Numbered from the stretch's first letter, positions 14,210-23,409 are shown. The stretch: 33,868 nt of DNA from Actinomycetota bacterium (GCA_005788205.1 SXYT01000020.1:1-33868), one strand, 5' to 3'. Numbers and translations: made by a program. The notes: generated from the sequence alone by a model not told the origin.

Positions 14210-15268
14210 CTAGGCGAGCGGCCCGTGGGGGATGTGGGGGAGCACCAGCCGGGCGAAGCGCTCCGCCTCGTCGATGTGCGGGTACCCGGAGAGGATGAAG
14301 GCCTCCATGCCGAGCTCGCGGTAGGACATCAACTTGTCCAGCACCTCCGCCGGGCTGCCGACCACCGCCGCTCCGCACCCGCTGCGCGCGCGGCCGATGC
14401 CCGTCCACAGTGCGGGCTCCACGAACCCGTCGCCTGCCGCCGCCCCGCGCAGCTCTGCCTGGCGCCTCACCCCGGTGCTCTGGCTGTCGAGTGAGCGGGC
14501 ACGGATCGCGTTGCCGGTCTCCTCGTCGACCGCGCTGATGAGGCGGCCGGCGGCCTCGCGGGCCTCCTGTGTCGTGTCGCGCACCACCACGTGCACGCGG
14601 TACCCGAAGCGGACGGTGCGCCCGAGGGCTGACGCTCTCGCGCTGACGTCGTCCATCGTGCGCCCGAGCTCGTCCGTGGTGTCGGGCCACATCAGGTACA
14701 CGTCCGCTCCGTGGGCAGCGGCATCGCGCGCCTCGTCGCTGAGGCCACCGAAATAGAACGGCGGGCAGGTGCCGCCCCTCGTGATGCGCGGCGGGTCGAG
14801 GTGGACGTCCACGAACTCGCCCGAGACATCGAGGCGCCTGCCGTCGAGGAGCGTGCGCAGCGCATCCATCGTCTCCTTCGTGCGCCGGTAGCGCGCCGGC
14901 GCCTCCAGCGTCTCGCCGGGCATCTCCGAGGAGATGATGTTCACCGTCAGGCGGCCGCCGAGGATCGAGTCGAGCGTGGCGAGCTGGCGCGCGAGCTGGG
15001 GCACCCAGGTCTCACCGGCCCGGACTGCCACGAGGAGCCGGCAGTTGCGCACCTGCGGGGCGACGGCAGCCGCGAACGCGACCGTGTCGATCCCGAGCGC
15101 GTACCCGGAGGGGAGAAGGATGTTGTCGAACCCCAGCTCGTCGACCCGGCGAACCAACCGTCCGCAGTGGTCCCAGCTGCTCAGCAGGTCGTCGCGCACG
15201 ACGCCCAGCTGTTCGTAGTCGTCGTCGCAGAGCGCGCCGAACCAGCTGACCTCGACGGTGCCGCTCAC
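14210..15268 (-). CDS. Luciferase-like (LLM) flavin-dependent monooxygenase
   Basis: This is a protein of 352 residues. The GTG at 15268 overlaps the aldo/keto reductase stop by 4 nt (GTGA). It is a TIM-barrel flavin enzyme of the alkanesulfonate monooxygenase (SsuD)-like branch: GFDNILLPSGYALGIDTVAF, CRLLVAVRAG, LGGRLTVNIISSEMPGE, PPFYFGGLSDEARDAAA, and near the C-terminus VGSPAEVLDKLMSYRELGME and FILSGYPHIDEA. Such enzymes use FMNH2 and O2 to cleave C-S, C-N or C-C bonds. No flavin reductase is nearby. It is the last of a four-gene overlapping operon with an FMN 2-hydroxyacid oxidase and an aldo/keto reductase, which suggests a shared catabolic or detoxifying pathway. Confidence 0.88.
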   Translation of the reverse strand: MSGTVEVSWFGALCDDDYEQLGVVRDDLLSSWDHCGRLVRRVDELGFDNILLPSGYALGIDTVAFAAAVAPQVRNCRLLVAVRAGETWVPQLARQLATLDSILGGRLTVNIISSEMPGETLEAPARYRRTKETMDALRTLLDGRRLDVSGEFVDVHLDPPRITRGGTCPPFYFGGLSDEARDAAAHGADVYLMWPDTTDELGRTMDDVSARASALGRTVRFGYRVHVVVRDTTQEAREAAGRLISAVDEETGNAIRARSLDSQSTGVRRQAELRGAAAGDGFVEPALWTGIGRARSGCGAAVVGSPAEVLDKLMSYRELGMEAFILSGYPHIDEAERFARLVLPHIPHGPLA

Positions 15269-16191
15269 GGGAGGGGGACCCCGTCGCTCGCCTCGACGAT
15301 GCGGTACAGATCCGAGCGCGTCAGGCACACGGAGGTCGCACGGGCGAGCTCGGCCAGTCGCGCCGGGTTCTGCGTGCCGAGGATCGCCACCGGCCGTGAC
15401 GGGTGGGCGAGAACGAACGCGACGGCCACGGCCGTCCGTGTGACTCCCTCGCGCGCGGCGAGATTGTCGAGCACTTCCAGGAGGGCCGGTCGGAGGCCCT
15501 CGCCCGTGGCCACGCGCCCGCCAGCGAGCGGGCTCCACGCGAGCGGCACGAGTGACTTCTTCATGCAGTGGTCGAGGGTGCCGTCGCGCATCGGGTCGAG
15601 GTGGGCCACGGAGAACTCGGGCTGCACGGTGGCAAGGTTGAACGAAAGCCGCGCCTCCAGCAGCTGGGTCTGTGACACCGTGTGGTTCGACACGCCCACT
15701 TCACCCACCAGGCCGCGCCCGCGCAGCGAGGAGAACGCCGCGAACACCTCGTCGGGGTGCGTGAACATGTCCGGCCGGTGGATCTGGTAGAGGTCGACGT
15801 GGTCGGTGTTCAGCCGGCGCAGAGACGCCTCGCACGCCGAGATGAGATAGTCGCGGCTGGAGTCATAGGGCTGGCCGGGGATGATCCCGGCCTTGGTGGC
15901 GAGCACCACGCGGTCGCGGAGGCCCGGCTGGCGCGCGAACAGACGACCGAGCGATTCCTCGCACGAACCGAATGCAGTGCCGCCCCAGTCGAGGCCATAG
16001 ACGTCGGCCGTTTCGATCAGGTTCATGCCCAGGTCCACGGCGGCGTTCACGGTCGCCGAAGTCTCTTCGTCCGTCCCGGTGAGGCGCCAGCACCCGAACG
16101 CGAGCGGGGAGACGGGCGGCAGCTGGCCGATGCGGCGGGGCTCGTCGAGGGTGACCGTTGCGGTGTTGACCGGCGGGATGTTCTGGCTCAT
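15265..16191 (-). CDS. Aldo/keto reductase
   Basis: This is a protein of 308 residues and a single (beta/alpha)8 domain. It has the NADPH-dependent carbonyl-reductase tetrad D63 and Y65 (ETADVYG), K100 (ATKAG) and H138 (YQIHRPD). The C-terminal NADP region includes PLAWSPLAGG and AILGTQNPARL. It most resembles the YdhF-like branch. The ATG at 16191 overlaps the upstream stop by 4 nt (ATGA) and its own stop overlaps the LLM start, so it is tightly coupled. The substrate is not evident from sequence. Confidence 0.92.
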   Translation of the reverse strand: MSQNIPPVNTATVTLDEPRRIGQLPPVSPLAFGCWRLTGTDEETSATVNAAVDLGMNLIETADVYGLDWGGTAFGSCEESLGRLFARQPGLRDRVVLATKAGIIPGQPYDSSRDYLISACEASLRRLNTDHVDLYQIHRPDMFTHPDEVFAAFSSLRGRGLVGEVGVSNHTVSQTQLLEARLSFNLATVQPEFSVAHLDPMRDGTLDHCMKKSLVPLAWSPLAGGRVATGEGLRPALLEVLDNLAAREGVTRTAVAVAFVLAHPSRPVAILGTQNPARLAELARATSVCLTRSDLYRIVEASDGVPLP

Positions 16192-16583
16192 GGTCTCTCG
16201 TTCGTCCTTTCGAACCTGCTGACACGGTGGATGCCAAGCGACGACTCCTCGTGGAAGGCGCGCACCAGGGTCACGCGGTGGGGGAACCGCGCGTCGAACT
16301 CGGCCTGCAGACGGCTCTGGATGTCAGGGCGCCCGACGGCGTCCCACTGCTCCATCGACTCCCACACGAACACCAGTGTGACCTCGCCGGGCCGTGAGTC
16401 GTCGAGCCACACCTCCTTCGAGAGAAAAGGGATGCGCTCATGGCCCTCCAGCAGCGCCTCACCGAGTGTCCACACCTCGTGGTCGACACGCAGGAACTCC
16501 TCCACGTGTTCCGGCTCGACACGGAACATCAGCACCTCGACGGGCCGGCGCTCACCGCTCACGAACGTGAAGGACCCGGTCAC
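16188..16583 (-). CDS. Small ABM-like protein resembling TIGR03792
   Basis: This is a protein of 131 residues. The GTG at 16583 overlaps the oxidase stop by 4 nt. The core VEVLMFRVEPEHVEEFLRVD, FLSKEVWLDD, then EVTLVFVWESMEQWDAV matches a dimeric alpha/beta-barrel (antibiotic-monooxygenase-like) fold of the TIGR03792 type, known mostly from cyanobacteria. These have no established reaction. In this operon it may be a small oxygenase, an isomerase or a flavin-handling helper. The family assignment is from memory of the conserved pattern and should be treated as likely. Confidence 0.75.
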   Translation of the reverse strand: MTGSFTFVSGERRPVEVLMFRVEPEHVEEFLRVDHEVWTLGEALLEGHERIPFLSKEVWLDDSRPGEVTLVFVWESMEQWDAVGRPDIQSRLQAEFDARFPHRVTLVRAFHEESSLGIHRVSRFERTNERP

Positions 16584-17797
16584 CGCAGCTCCTCGATGAG
16601 GTCGGGGCAGATCTCGTGGACGTTGCGCACGCCGCACAGTTGCATCGCCCTGTGCAGCTCGTCGGTGAGCATCGCGAGAGCGCGTTCCACGCCGGTCTCG
16701 CCGGCCGCACCGAGTCCGTAGAGATAGGTGCGGCCCATCGTGCATGCGTCCGCACCGAGCGCGAGCGCCTTCACGATGTCGCCGCCACGGCGGATGCCGC
16801 CGTCGCAGATCACTGCGGGCCCCCCGCCGAGGGCGTCGCGCACCGGTCGCACGAGACGAACGGGAGCAGGTGCGCCGTCCATCTGGCGCCCGCCGTGGTT
16901 CGAGAGCACCACGCCGTCCGCGCCGCGCCGCACGGCCGTCACGGCGTCCTCCACGGTCTGCACCCCCTTCAGCAGGATGTGCCCGTCCCACTCGGCGCGG
17001 AACCAGTCGAGGTCGTCCCACGAGAGTGCGGGGTCGAACTGCTCGCTGATGAAGTCCGACAGCGTGACGGCCGTGCCGGAGCCGTCGGGTCCGGACCCCG
17101 CGACGTTTGCGAACGTGATCGGCTCGTGGCGCACGAAGTCCCACGTCCATGACGGGTGCAGGAGCCCGTCGACGAGAGTGCCTGGGCCGAGCTTGGGGGG
17201 CAGGGTGAAGCCGCGGCGCACGTCGCGCTCGCGGCGGCCGAGCACCGCGGTGTCCACGGTGAGCATGATCGTGTCGTACCCGCACGCCTTCGCGCGGCGG
17301 AGCATGTCGCGCACCATCCCCCGGTCACGCCACACGTACACCTGGAACCACTTCGGCCCGGCAGTGACCGCGGCGACCTCCTCGATCGAGCGGGTGGAGA
17401 GCGTGGAGAGCGTGTAGGGCAGGCCGTGCCTGCCCGCCACCCGGGCGACCGCGAGCTCACCCTCGGAGTGGGCGATGCGGGTGAAACCGGTGGGCGCGAA
17501 CAGGAGCGGCCAGGCGAGACGGTGACCGAGCAGCGAGACGGAGGTGTCGACACCGGACACGTCCCTCATCACGCGCGGGCGGAACCCGTACCCGGAGAAC
17601 GCTGCGGAGTTGGCGCGCAGGGTCACCTCGTCCTCCGCGCCGCCGTCGATGTAGTCGAAGATGCCGCCCGGCAGCCTTTTCATCGCAATGGACCGGAGGT
17701 CATCGATGCTGGCCGCGCGCAGGAAGCGCCTCCTGCGGGAAGACAGGACCGGTCTGGCGAACCGTGCCACCGAGCCGATAGTTCGCAGCACACCCAC
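16580..17797 (-). CDS. FMN-dependent alpha-hydroxyacid dehydrogenase/oxidase (LldD2-like)
   Basis: This protein has about 405 residues with the GTG at 17797, chosen because TAGCCT lies 7 nt upstream; a TTG at 17824 is also open. It is an FMN TIM-barrel enzyme oxidising 2-hydroxyacids such as L-lactate. Landmarks are IFDYIDGGAEDEVTLRANSA, FAPTGFTRIAHSEGE, KWFQVYVWRDR, MLTVDTAVLGRRERDVRRGF, LLKGVQTVEDA, VLSNHGGRQMDG (catalytic His) and ICDGGIRRGGDIVKALALGA. It is closer to mycobacterial LldD2 than to the mycofactocin protein MftD. It is the first gene of the minus-strand operon and divergent from fhs. The actual substrate could be a 2-hydroxyacid other than lactate. Confidence 0.92.
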   Translation of the reverse strand: MGVLRTIGSVARFARPVLSSRRRRFLRAASIDDLRSIAMKRLPGGIFDYIDGGAEDEVTLRANSAAFSGYGFRPRVMRDVSGVDTSVSLLGHRLAWPLLFAPTGFTRIAHSEGELAVARVAGRHGLPYTLSTLSTRSIEEVAAVTAGPKWFQVYVWRDRGMVRDMLRRAKACGYDTIMLTVDTAVLGRRERDVRRGFTLPPKLGPGTLVDGLLHPSWTWDFVRHEPITFANVAGSGPDGSGTAVTLSDFISEQFDPALSWDDLDWFRAEWDGHILLKGVQTVEDAVTAVRRGADGVVLSNHGGRQMDGAPAPVRLVRPVRDALGGGPAVICDGGIRRGGDIVKALALGADACTMGRTYLYGLGAAGETGVERALAMLTDELHRAMQLCGVRNVHEICPDLIEELR

Positions 17798-17804
17798 CGG
17801 GGGC

Positions 17805-17810
17805 AGGCTA
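17805..17810 (-). promoter_or_regulatory. -10 box for leaderless hydroxyacid oxidase start
   Basis: TAGCCT (minus strand) is followed by 7 nt and the GTG at 17797. No Shine-Dalgarno is seen at this start. Confidence 0.4.
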
Positions 17811-17861
17811 GTGCCGGGCCGCAAATCGCCGTGGCCCGGCCGGGTGGGGGAGAATCATCGC

Positions 17862-19559
17862 GTGAGTTTTCCGTCTGATCTGGAGATCGCCCAGGCCGCC
17901 GTGCTGCGGCCCGTCACGGAGATAGCAGGGTCGCTCGGTCTCCGTGCGGAGCACGTGGAGACGCACGGGGCCCACGTCGCCAAGATCGACCTCGCCGCGA
18001 TCGGTGCCGCGGAGGGCAACCCGCGGGCGAAGTACGTGGTCGTCACCGCGGTCACCCCGACACCGCTCGGGGAGGGCAAGACCACGACCTCCGTCGGGCT
18101 TGCCCAGGCCATGGGCAGGATCGGGCGCAAGGGGCTGCTCGCGCTCAGGCAACCGTCGCTCGGGCCGACGTTCGGCATCAAGGGCGGTGCCGCCGGCGGC
18201 GGGCACAGCCAGGTGGTCCCGATGGAACTTCTCAACCTCCATCTGACCGGCGACTTCCATGCGGTGACGGCCGCACACAACATGTGCGCCGCGATCCTCG
18301 ACAACCACCTCCACCACGGCAACGAGCGCGGCCTCGACCCGGCGAAGATCACGTGGCGCCGCGTCCTCGACGTGAACGACAGGTCGCTGCGCAACGTCAC
18401 GATCGGGCTCGGCGCGAAGGAGGACGGGGTCATGAGGCAGACCGGCTTCGACATCACCGCCGCCTCCGAGGTGATGGCCATCCTTGCTCTCTCGACCTCG
18501 CTCGCGGACATGCGGGCGCGTCTCGGCAGGATCGTCGTCGGGTACACCGCCGACGACTCGGCGGTGACGGCGGAGAACATCGGCGCGGCCGGTGCCATGG
18601 CGGTGCTCATGCGCGATGCGCTCAGACCGAACCTGATGCAGACGCTGGAGAACACCCCGGCTCTCATCCATGCGGGTCCCTTCGGGAACATCGCGACCGG
18701 GAACTCGTCGGTGATCGCCGACCTTCTCGGCATCCGGCACTCGGAGTACCTCATCACGGAGGCGGGCTTCGGTGCGGACATGGGTGCCGAGAGATTCTTC
18801 AACATCAAGTGCCGCGTGTCGGGGCTGCGCCCGGACGCGGCAGTGCTCGTCACCACGGTGCGCGCGCTCAAGGCGCACTCGGGCCGGTTCAGGATCGTTG
18901 CCGGGAAGCCGTTGCCCCCGGAACTGCTGGAGGAGAACCCCGGAGACGTGCTTGCCGGTGCGGCAAACCTGGCCAAGCAGATCGAGAACGTCAAGGTGCA
19001 CGGTGTCTCGCCGGTGGTCGCCATCAATGTCTTTCCCACCGACCACAGGAGCGAGATCGACGCGATCAAGGAGACCGCGCAGTCACTGGGTGCGCGCGTC
19101 GCGGAGTGCACCCATTTCGTCGACGGGGGAGCCGGCGCCGTCGACCTCGCCCACGAGGTGGTGCGCGCCTGTGACGAGCCGTCGGATTTCCGTTTTCTCT
19201 ATTCCGACGAGGCGACCCTGCCCGAGAAGATCGAGACCGTCGCGACCCGGATCTACGGGGCGGCGGCCGTGGAGTACACCGACGAGGCCCGCGCGCAGAT
19301 GGACCGCTACGAGCGGAACGGTTTCGGGCGCCTCCCGGTGTGCATCGCCAAGACGCACCTCAGCATCAGCGGCGACCCCTCGCTGAAGGGTGCCCCCACC
19401 GGCCACACGCTGAAGGTGCGCGAGGTGCGGGCGTCGGTGGGTGCGGGGTTCGTCTACCCGATCTGCGGGGACATGCGAACGATGCCGGGACTCGGCGCGC
19501 ACCCCGCGGCGCACCGCATCGACATCGACGACGACGGCCGGGTGACGGGACTTTTCTGA
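17862..19559 (+). CDS. fhs: Formate-tetrahydrofolate ligase
   Basis: This is a protein of 565 residues, full length. It joins formate to tetrahydrofolate with ATP, giving 10-formyl-THF for purine and one-carbon metabolism. Motifs are TPTPLGEGKTTTSVGL (P-loop, K73), RQPSLGPTFGIKGGAAGGG, LTGDFHAVTAAHNMCAA, TEAGFGADMGAERFFNIKCR, and the C-terminal CGDMRTMPGLGAHPA. The GTG at 17862 is chosen from the family N-terminus (FPSDLEIAQAA). GGGGGAG lies upstream, and GAGAAT 6 nt before the GTG could alternatively be a leaderless -10. The gene is convergent with the next one, 6 nt apart. Confidence 0.98.
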   Translation: MSFPSDLEIAQAAVLRPVTEIAGSLGLRAEHVETHGAHVAKIDLAAIGAAEGNPRAKYVVVTAVTPTPLGEGKTTTSVGLAQAMGRIGRKGLLALRQPSLGPTFGIKGGAAGGGHSQVVPMELLNLHLTGDFHAVTAAHNMCAAILDNHLHHGNERGLDPAKITWRRVLDVNDRSLRNVTIGLGAKEDGVMRQTGFDITAASEVMAILALSTSLADMRARLGRIVVGYTADDSAVTAENIGAAGAMAVLMRDALRPNLMQTLENTPALIHAGPFGNIATGNSSVIADLLGIRHSEYLITEAGFGADMGAERFFNIKCRVSGLRPDAAVLVTTVRALKAHSGRFRIVAGKPLPPELLEENPGDVLAGAANLAKQIENVKVHGVSPVVAINVFPTDHRSEIDAIKETAQSLGARVAECTHFVDGGAGAVDLAHEVVRACDEPSDFRFLYSDEATLPEKIETVATRIYGAAAVEYTDEARAQMDRYERNGFGRLPVCIAKTHLSISGDPSLKGAPTGHTLKVREVRASVGAGFVYPICGDMRTMPGLGAHPAAHRIDIDDDGRVTGLF

Positions 19560-19565
19560 CCTGGG

Positions 19566-20510
19566 TCACTTGCCCTTCAGGGCGGCGACAACGGGCGCGA
19601 TCTCCTCGATGTTCTCGCCGCCGACGATGAAGTAGCTGAAGCCCCAGCGCTCCCGTGCGGCGAGGACCGTCTCGATGACCGATTCCACGCTGCCGATGAG
19701 GGCGAAGGGGGATTCCTCCACGAACTCCGCGGGGATGCCGAACATGCCCGCGATCGCGTCCACCGTCCCGCGCCGGTCGTCGGTGACCTTCACGAAGAAC
19801 GTGCGGATGTTCATCTCGATGTCGTCCAGACGGTGCGCCCCGGCCTCGGCGACGATGGCCACCTTCTTGTCCACCTCGGCCGCCGTCATCGTGCCGACGG
19901 CCTCCACGCCGATGACACCCGCGGTGAGGGTGCCGTTGATGCCGACGATGTCGGCTTCACGCGCCGCGATGGAGAGCACACGCTTCCCGCCGCCCCCGAT
20001 GAGGACCGGCGGGCACGGGCGCTGCACCGGCTTCGGCTGGCCGTCGTAGTCGGTGATCGTGTAGTGCTCGCCCGCGAACGAGAAGCGTCCCTCCGCCATC
20101 GTGCCCTTGATGACCCGCAGGCCCTCCACGAAACGGTCGATGCGCACCTTCGGGGTGTCGTAGGGGATACCCGCCTCCTCGTAGTCACTGATCATCCAGC
20201 CGGCACCGAGACCGATCTCCAGGCGGCCGTCCGAGAGGAGGTCGATCGTGGCGAGTTCCTTCGCGAGGACCACGGGGTGCTTGTAGTCGTTGTCGAACAC
20301 GAGGGCCCCGACGCGCAGGTCCGTGGTTGCGTCCGCCGCCGCCATCAATGCCGGCACGGGGGCGAGCTGGTCGGTGAAGTGGTCCGGCATCGTGAGCACG
20401 TCGTACCCGTTCGCCTCGGCCCGCCGCGCGAGGTCGGCCCACTCGCGCGCCGATGCGGCCCGGGAGGCCTGGACGCCGAAACGGAAGCCGCGGTGGGGGA
20501 ATTCGCTCAT
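19566..20510 (-). CDS. LLM-class F420-dependent oxidoreductase
   Basis: This is a protein of 314 residues and a luciferase-like TIM barrel of the F420-dependent type, resembling TIGR03621. Motifs are ARRAEANGYDVLTMPDHFTD, RVGALVFDNDYKHPVVLAKE, LATIDLLSDGRLEIGLGAGW, EEAGIPYD, and PPVLIGGGGKRVLSIAARE. F420 enzymes reduce or oxidise ketones, alcohols or lipids in actinobacteria. The ATG at 20510 has no Shine-Dalgarno but has TACCCT 6 nt upstream. It stands alone: convergent with fhs and divergent from the penicillin-binding protein. The substrate is unknown. Confidence 0.9.
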   Translation of the reverse strand: MSEFPHRGFRFGVQASRAASAREWADLARRAEANGYDVLTMPDHFTDQLAPVPALMAAADATTDLRVGALVFDNDYKHPVVLAKELATIDLLSDGRLEIGLGAGWMISDYEEAGIPYDTPKVRIDRFVEGLRVIKGTMAEGRFSFAGEHYTITDYDGQPKPVQRPCPPVLIGGGGKRVLSIAAREADIVGINGTLTAGVIGVEAVGTMTAAEVDKKVAIVAEAGAHRLDDIEMNIRTFFVKVTDDRRGTVDAIAGMFGIPAEFVEESPFALIGSVESVIETVLAARERWGFSYFIVGGENIEEIAPVVAALKGK

Positions 20511-20516
20511 GCAGCG

Positions 20517-20522
20517 AGGGTA
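20517..20522 (-). promoter_or_regulatory. -10 box for leaderless F420-type oxidoreductase
   Basis: TACCCT (minus strand), CGCTGC (6 nt), then ATG. A weak TTGCAT lies about 19 nt further upstream. Confidence 0.5.
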
Positions 20523-20595
20523 GTCGTGGCCGGTGCCGCGAATGCAAGAGGGGTGCCCGTGTGCGTGTGCGGTCCGCAAGTACCGTGGTCGTGCT

Positions 20596-22896
20596 GTGAG
20601 GAACCCTGCGTCGTGGACCGCCCGGATGGCTGTTGCCGTCACGGCAGGGGCGCTCCTCATCAGCGCAGCCATGGTCGGAGCAGCCCCGCACGCGTGGGCC
20701 ATCCTGCATTCGCACGAGGAGGTGCCGGTGCGCCTGCCCGGCTCGTTCAGCGGTCTCGCCACCCGCAGCAAGATCCTCGACGTCTCGGGCACCCAGATCG
20801 GCGTCTTCGAGTTCGAGAACAGCCAGCCGCTCGCGATCGAGGCCGTACCGGAGCACGTGCTCGCCGCGGTCCTCGCGGTTGAGGACCAGGGGTTCGAGCA
20901 GCACAGGGGCGTCAACCTGCGCGCACTCGTTCGCGCGGCGCTCGCGAACTTCCAGTACTCCGCCTCGCGCCAGGGCGCATCCACGATCACCCAGCAGGTC
21001 GTGAAGAACGAGTTCCTGGCGGGCCTGCCGCGCGACGGCCGGTACAAGATCCTGCAGGCGCGCTACGCGGCAATGCTCGAAAAGACCGTGCCGAAGAGGA
21101 AGATCGTCGAGCGCTACCTGAACACGGTGTTCTTCGGCAACAACGCGTACGGCATCCAGGCGGCGGCCGAGACGTACTTCGGCACACAGGTCACCGGTCT
21201 CTCGCTCGCCCAGGCGGCGTTCCTCGCCGGGCTCGTGCGTGCCCCGTCCACCTATGACCCGATACGCCGGCCGGAGCAGGCGCGCAGGAGGTTCGCCCAG
21301 GTGCTCGAGCGTCTCGTGGAGACCTCGCTGATGACGCGGGAGGTGGCGGACGCCACGCTCGCGGAGTTCCCGATTCCGGAGAAGGCGAGTGCCGTGTCCC
21401 GTCGGTCGACCTCGCGGACCTACATCAGCGAGATGATCCGTGACTACCTGCTGAACAAGAGCACAGTGCTCGGGGCCACGTACGCGGAACGCTACGACGC
21501 GCTGTACCGGGGCGGTCTCACCGTCACGACCACCATCAATGCCGCCGACCAGGCGAAGGCGGAGAAGGCGGCAAGAGAGAAGCTGCCGGCGAACAAGACG
21601 GGCATCCAGTCAGCGGTGGTCTCGCTCGACACCGCAACGGGCGCGGTGCGCGCGCTCGTCGGCGGGCCGGGCTTTGCGCCCGGGCGCAGCGAGGTGAATC
21701 TCGCCCTGCGCCGCCGGCAAACGGGTTCCAGCATCAAGATCTTCGTGCTGACGGCGGCGCTCGAGGCCGGGGTGGAGGGAAAGGACCTCATCGACGGGAC
21801 GCTCCCGTGCACCTTCCCGAATCCCGGCAAGCCCGAGGAACCGTTCAAGATCACGAAGGGCGTGAGCAAGCCGCTCACCACGCTCGAGGAACAGACGTGG
21901 CTCTCCATCAACTGTGCGTACGCGCGCCTCGCCCAGATCGTGGGGCTGAACAGGCTGCCGAACACCGTGTACAAGATGGCGTCATCCGCGTACCTGCGCC
22001 CGGACATCTTCAAGATCTGGCCCTACGCGAGCTTCTCCACCGGCGCGAACGAACTGAGCGCGTTCGACATGGCGTCGGGCGCGCAGACGATCGCGAACGG
22101 AGGCATGCACCACGAGCCGTTCTTCATCGAGAAGATCGAGGACGGGTCGGGCCGCGTCCTCTTCCAGCACGCGTTGAGCGGGGTGCAGGTGATCAGCAAG
22201 GAGGTGGCGGACAAGCAGGTCGCCATCCTGAAGCAGTCGTTGATCCGCGGCACGGCGAGGCGCACGCCGCTCGAGGGCGACAGGCCGGCCGCGGGCAAGA
22301 CCGGGACCCAGGACGAGAACACGAACGCCTGGTTCGTCGGCTTCACCAGGCAACTCACGACCGCGGTGTGGGTGGGTGACCCCAAGGGTTACACGCCGAT
22401 GGTGGGCATCCCCGAGTTCAGGGCTGACGGAGTGCCCCGCGTCCAGGGCGCCACCTACCCGGCGAGGATCTGGAAGGCCTACATGGACGCAGCGCACAAG
22501 GAACTGCCCGTGCAGGACTGGGACGCCCCCGCGCCCCCTGCGCGCAACCAGATGCGCCTGTACCTGCCCGGCGTCGACTGCATCGCGGAGTTGGTGTCCG
22601 GCAGGTTGCCGCGCACGCAGACGGGTGCGGTGAGCACGGTGGTGCCGGCCACGACGGTGCCTGCGGTCTCCACCCCACCTGCGACGAGCATCCCTTCCGT
22701 TCCCGGTGCCGTGCCGGTGACGCCGACGACCGTCTACAAGGGGCCCGTTGTGAGCGTGGTGGACCCCGGCACCACGATCGCTCCCACGGACACGAACCCG
22801 TTGACACGGATCGTCGGTGTCGATCCCCAGAGGTTCCTCGTCTACGACTGCGCGAGGGGCGTGCCTGCGTCCGTGCGCACGACCGTGGTTCCGTAG
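20596..22896 (+). CDS. Class A penicillin-binding protein (transglycosylase/transpeptidase)
   Basis: This is a protein of 766 residues from the GTG at 20596, just before the membrane anchor (residues ~9-32). It builds and cross-links peptidoglycan outside the membrane. The GT51 domain (~55-230) has AVEDQGFEQHRGV (catalytic E96), RQGASTITQQVVKN and RYLNTVFFGNNAYGIQAA. The transpeptidase domain (~330-650) has TGSSIKIF (S378xxK381), SIN (437-439) and KTGT (568-571). A Thr/Pro/Val-rich tail follows, ending in a short segment with Cys (VYDCARG). Cys also occurs at DCIAELVSG, so a disulfide is possible. No Shine-Dalgarno is seen; TACCGT lies 9 nt before the start. Confidence 0.95.
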   Translation: MRNPASWTARMAVAVTAGALLISAAMVGAAPHAWAILHSHEEVPVRLPGSFSGLATRSKILDVSGTQIGVFEFENSQPLAIEAVPEHVLAAVLAVEDQGFEQHRGVNLRALVRAALANFQYSASRQGASTITQQVVKNEFLAGLPRDGRYKILQARYAAMLEKTVPKRKIVERYLNTVFFGNNAYGIQAAAETYFGTQVTGLSLAQAAFLAGLVRAPSTYDPIRRPEQARRRFAQVLERLVETSLMTREVADATLAEFPIPEKASAVSRRSTSRTYISEMIRDYLLNKSTVLGATYAERYDALYRGGLTVTTTINAADQAKAEKAAREKLPANKTGIQSAVVSLDTATGAVRALVGGPGFAPGRSEVNLALRRRQTGSSIKIFVLTAALEAGVEGKDLIDGTLPCTFPNPGKPEEPFKITKGVSKPLTTLEEQTWLSINCAYARLAQIVGLNRLPNTVYKMASSAYLRPDIFKIWPYASFSTGANELSAFDMASGAQTIANGGMHHEPFFIEKIEDGSGRVLFQHALSGVQVISKEVADKQVAILKQSLIRGTARRTPLEGDRPAAGKTGTQDENTNAWFVGFTRQLTTAVWVGDPKGYTPMVGIPEFRADGVPRVQGATYPARIWKAYMDAAHKELPVQDWDAPAPPARNQMRLYLPGVDCIAELVSGRLPRTQTGAVSTVVPATTVPAVSTPPATSIPSVPGAVPVTPTTVYKGPVVSVVDPGTTIAPTDTNPLTRIVGVDPQRFLVYDCARGVPASVRTTVVP

Positions 22897-22899
22897 GCT
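22894..22899 (+). promoter_or_regulatory. -10 box overlapping the PBP stop codon
   Basis: TAGGCT includes the TAG stop of the penicillin-binding protein. It is followed by GACGGC (6 nt) and the GTG start at 22906, so the next gene can be transcribed leaderless from inside the PBP end. Confidence 0.45.
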
Positions 22900-22905
22900 G
22901 ACGGC

Positions 22906-23409
22906 GTGTTCCTCTGGTTCGTCGGCACCGCCTGGCTCGCGGTGTGGTTCGTCTTCCGCGACGAGAGGTTCGATTACCGTCTGCTCGCTGCCGGGGCGCT
23001 GCTGCCGGACGCCGTCGACATCTTCACCGGCGGGGCCTGGGTGATGCACTCGGTCACTGCGGCCGTGGTTGCTCTCGCCGTGGTGATGGTCGCCACGCAG
23101 GGGCGGCGCGAGGTGCGCAGGCACGCGCTCGCCGTCCCGATCGGGATGTTCATGCACCTCGTCTTCGACGGGGCATTCGCTGTCACCACGGTCTTCTGGT
23201 GGCCCTTCGGTGGCCTGTCGTTCGGGGGCGAGCCGCTCCCGTCGCTCGACCGGATGGGCATGAACGTGGTGCTGGAGTTGCTCGGAGCCGCGGCTGTCTG
23301 GTGGATGTGGCGCACGCACGGACTCTCCGACCCCGCCGCCCGCCGGCGTCTGTGGCGCACGGGACGCCTCGTCGCGGTGCGGCCCGGGACCGGGGCGGGC
23401 ACGTGCTGA
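22906..23409 (+). CDS. Multi-pass membrane protein resembling YdjM/DUF457 hydrolases
   Basis: This is a protein of 167 residues with four hydrophobic segments. Segments LLAAGALLPDAVDIFTGG, MHSVTAAVVALAVVM and GMFMHLVFDGAF recall the GALLPD...H.GxTHS...H...D layout of the YdjM/DUF457 membrane-bound metal-dependent hydrolases, but with fewer His. Whether it is catalytic is doubtful. The GTG start at 22906 lies 9 nt after the PBP stop. Its end overlaps the phosphatase start by 7 nt, so those two genes are co-expressed. Confidence 0.65.
   Translation: MFLWFVGTAWLAVWFVFRDERFDYRLLAAGALLPDAVDIFTGGAWVMHSVTAAVVALAVVMVATQGRREVRRHALAVPIGMFMHLVFDGAFAVTTVFWWPFGGLSFGGEPLPSLDRMGMNVVLELLGAAAVWWMWRTHGLSDPAARRRLWRTGRLVAVRPGTGAGTC

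Noticed and set aside
16580..17797. MftD of a mycofactocin cluster
   Set aside because: The sequence is closer to LldD2, and no mftA, mftB, mftC, mftE or mftF gene is nearby.
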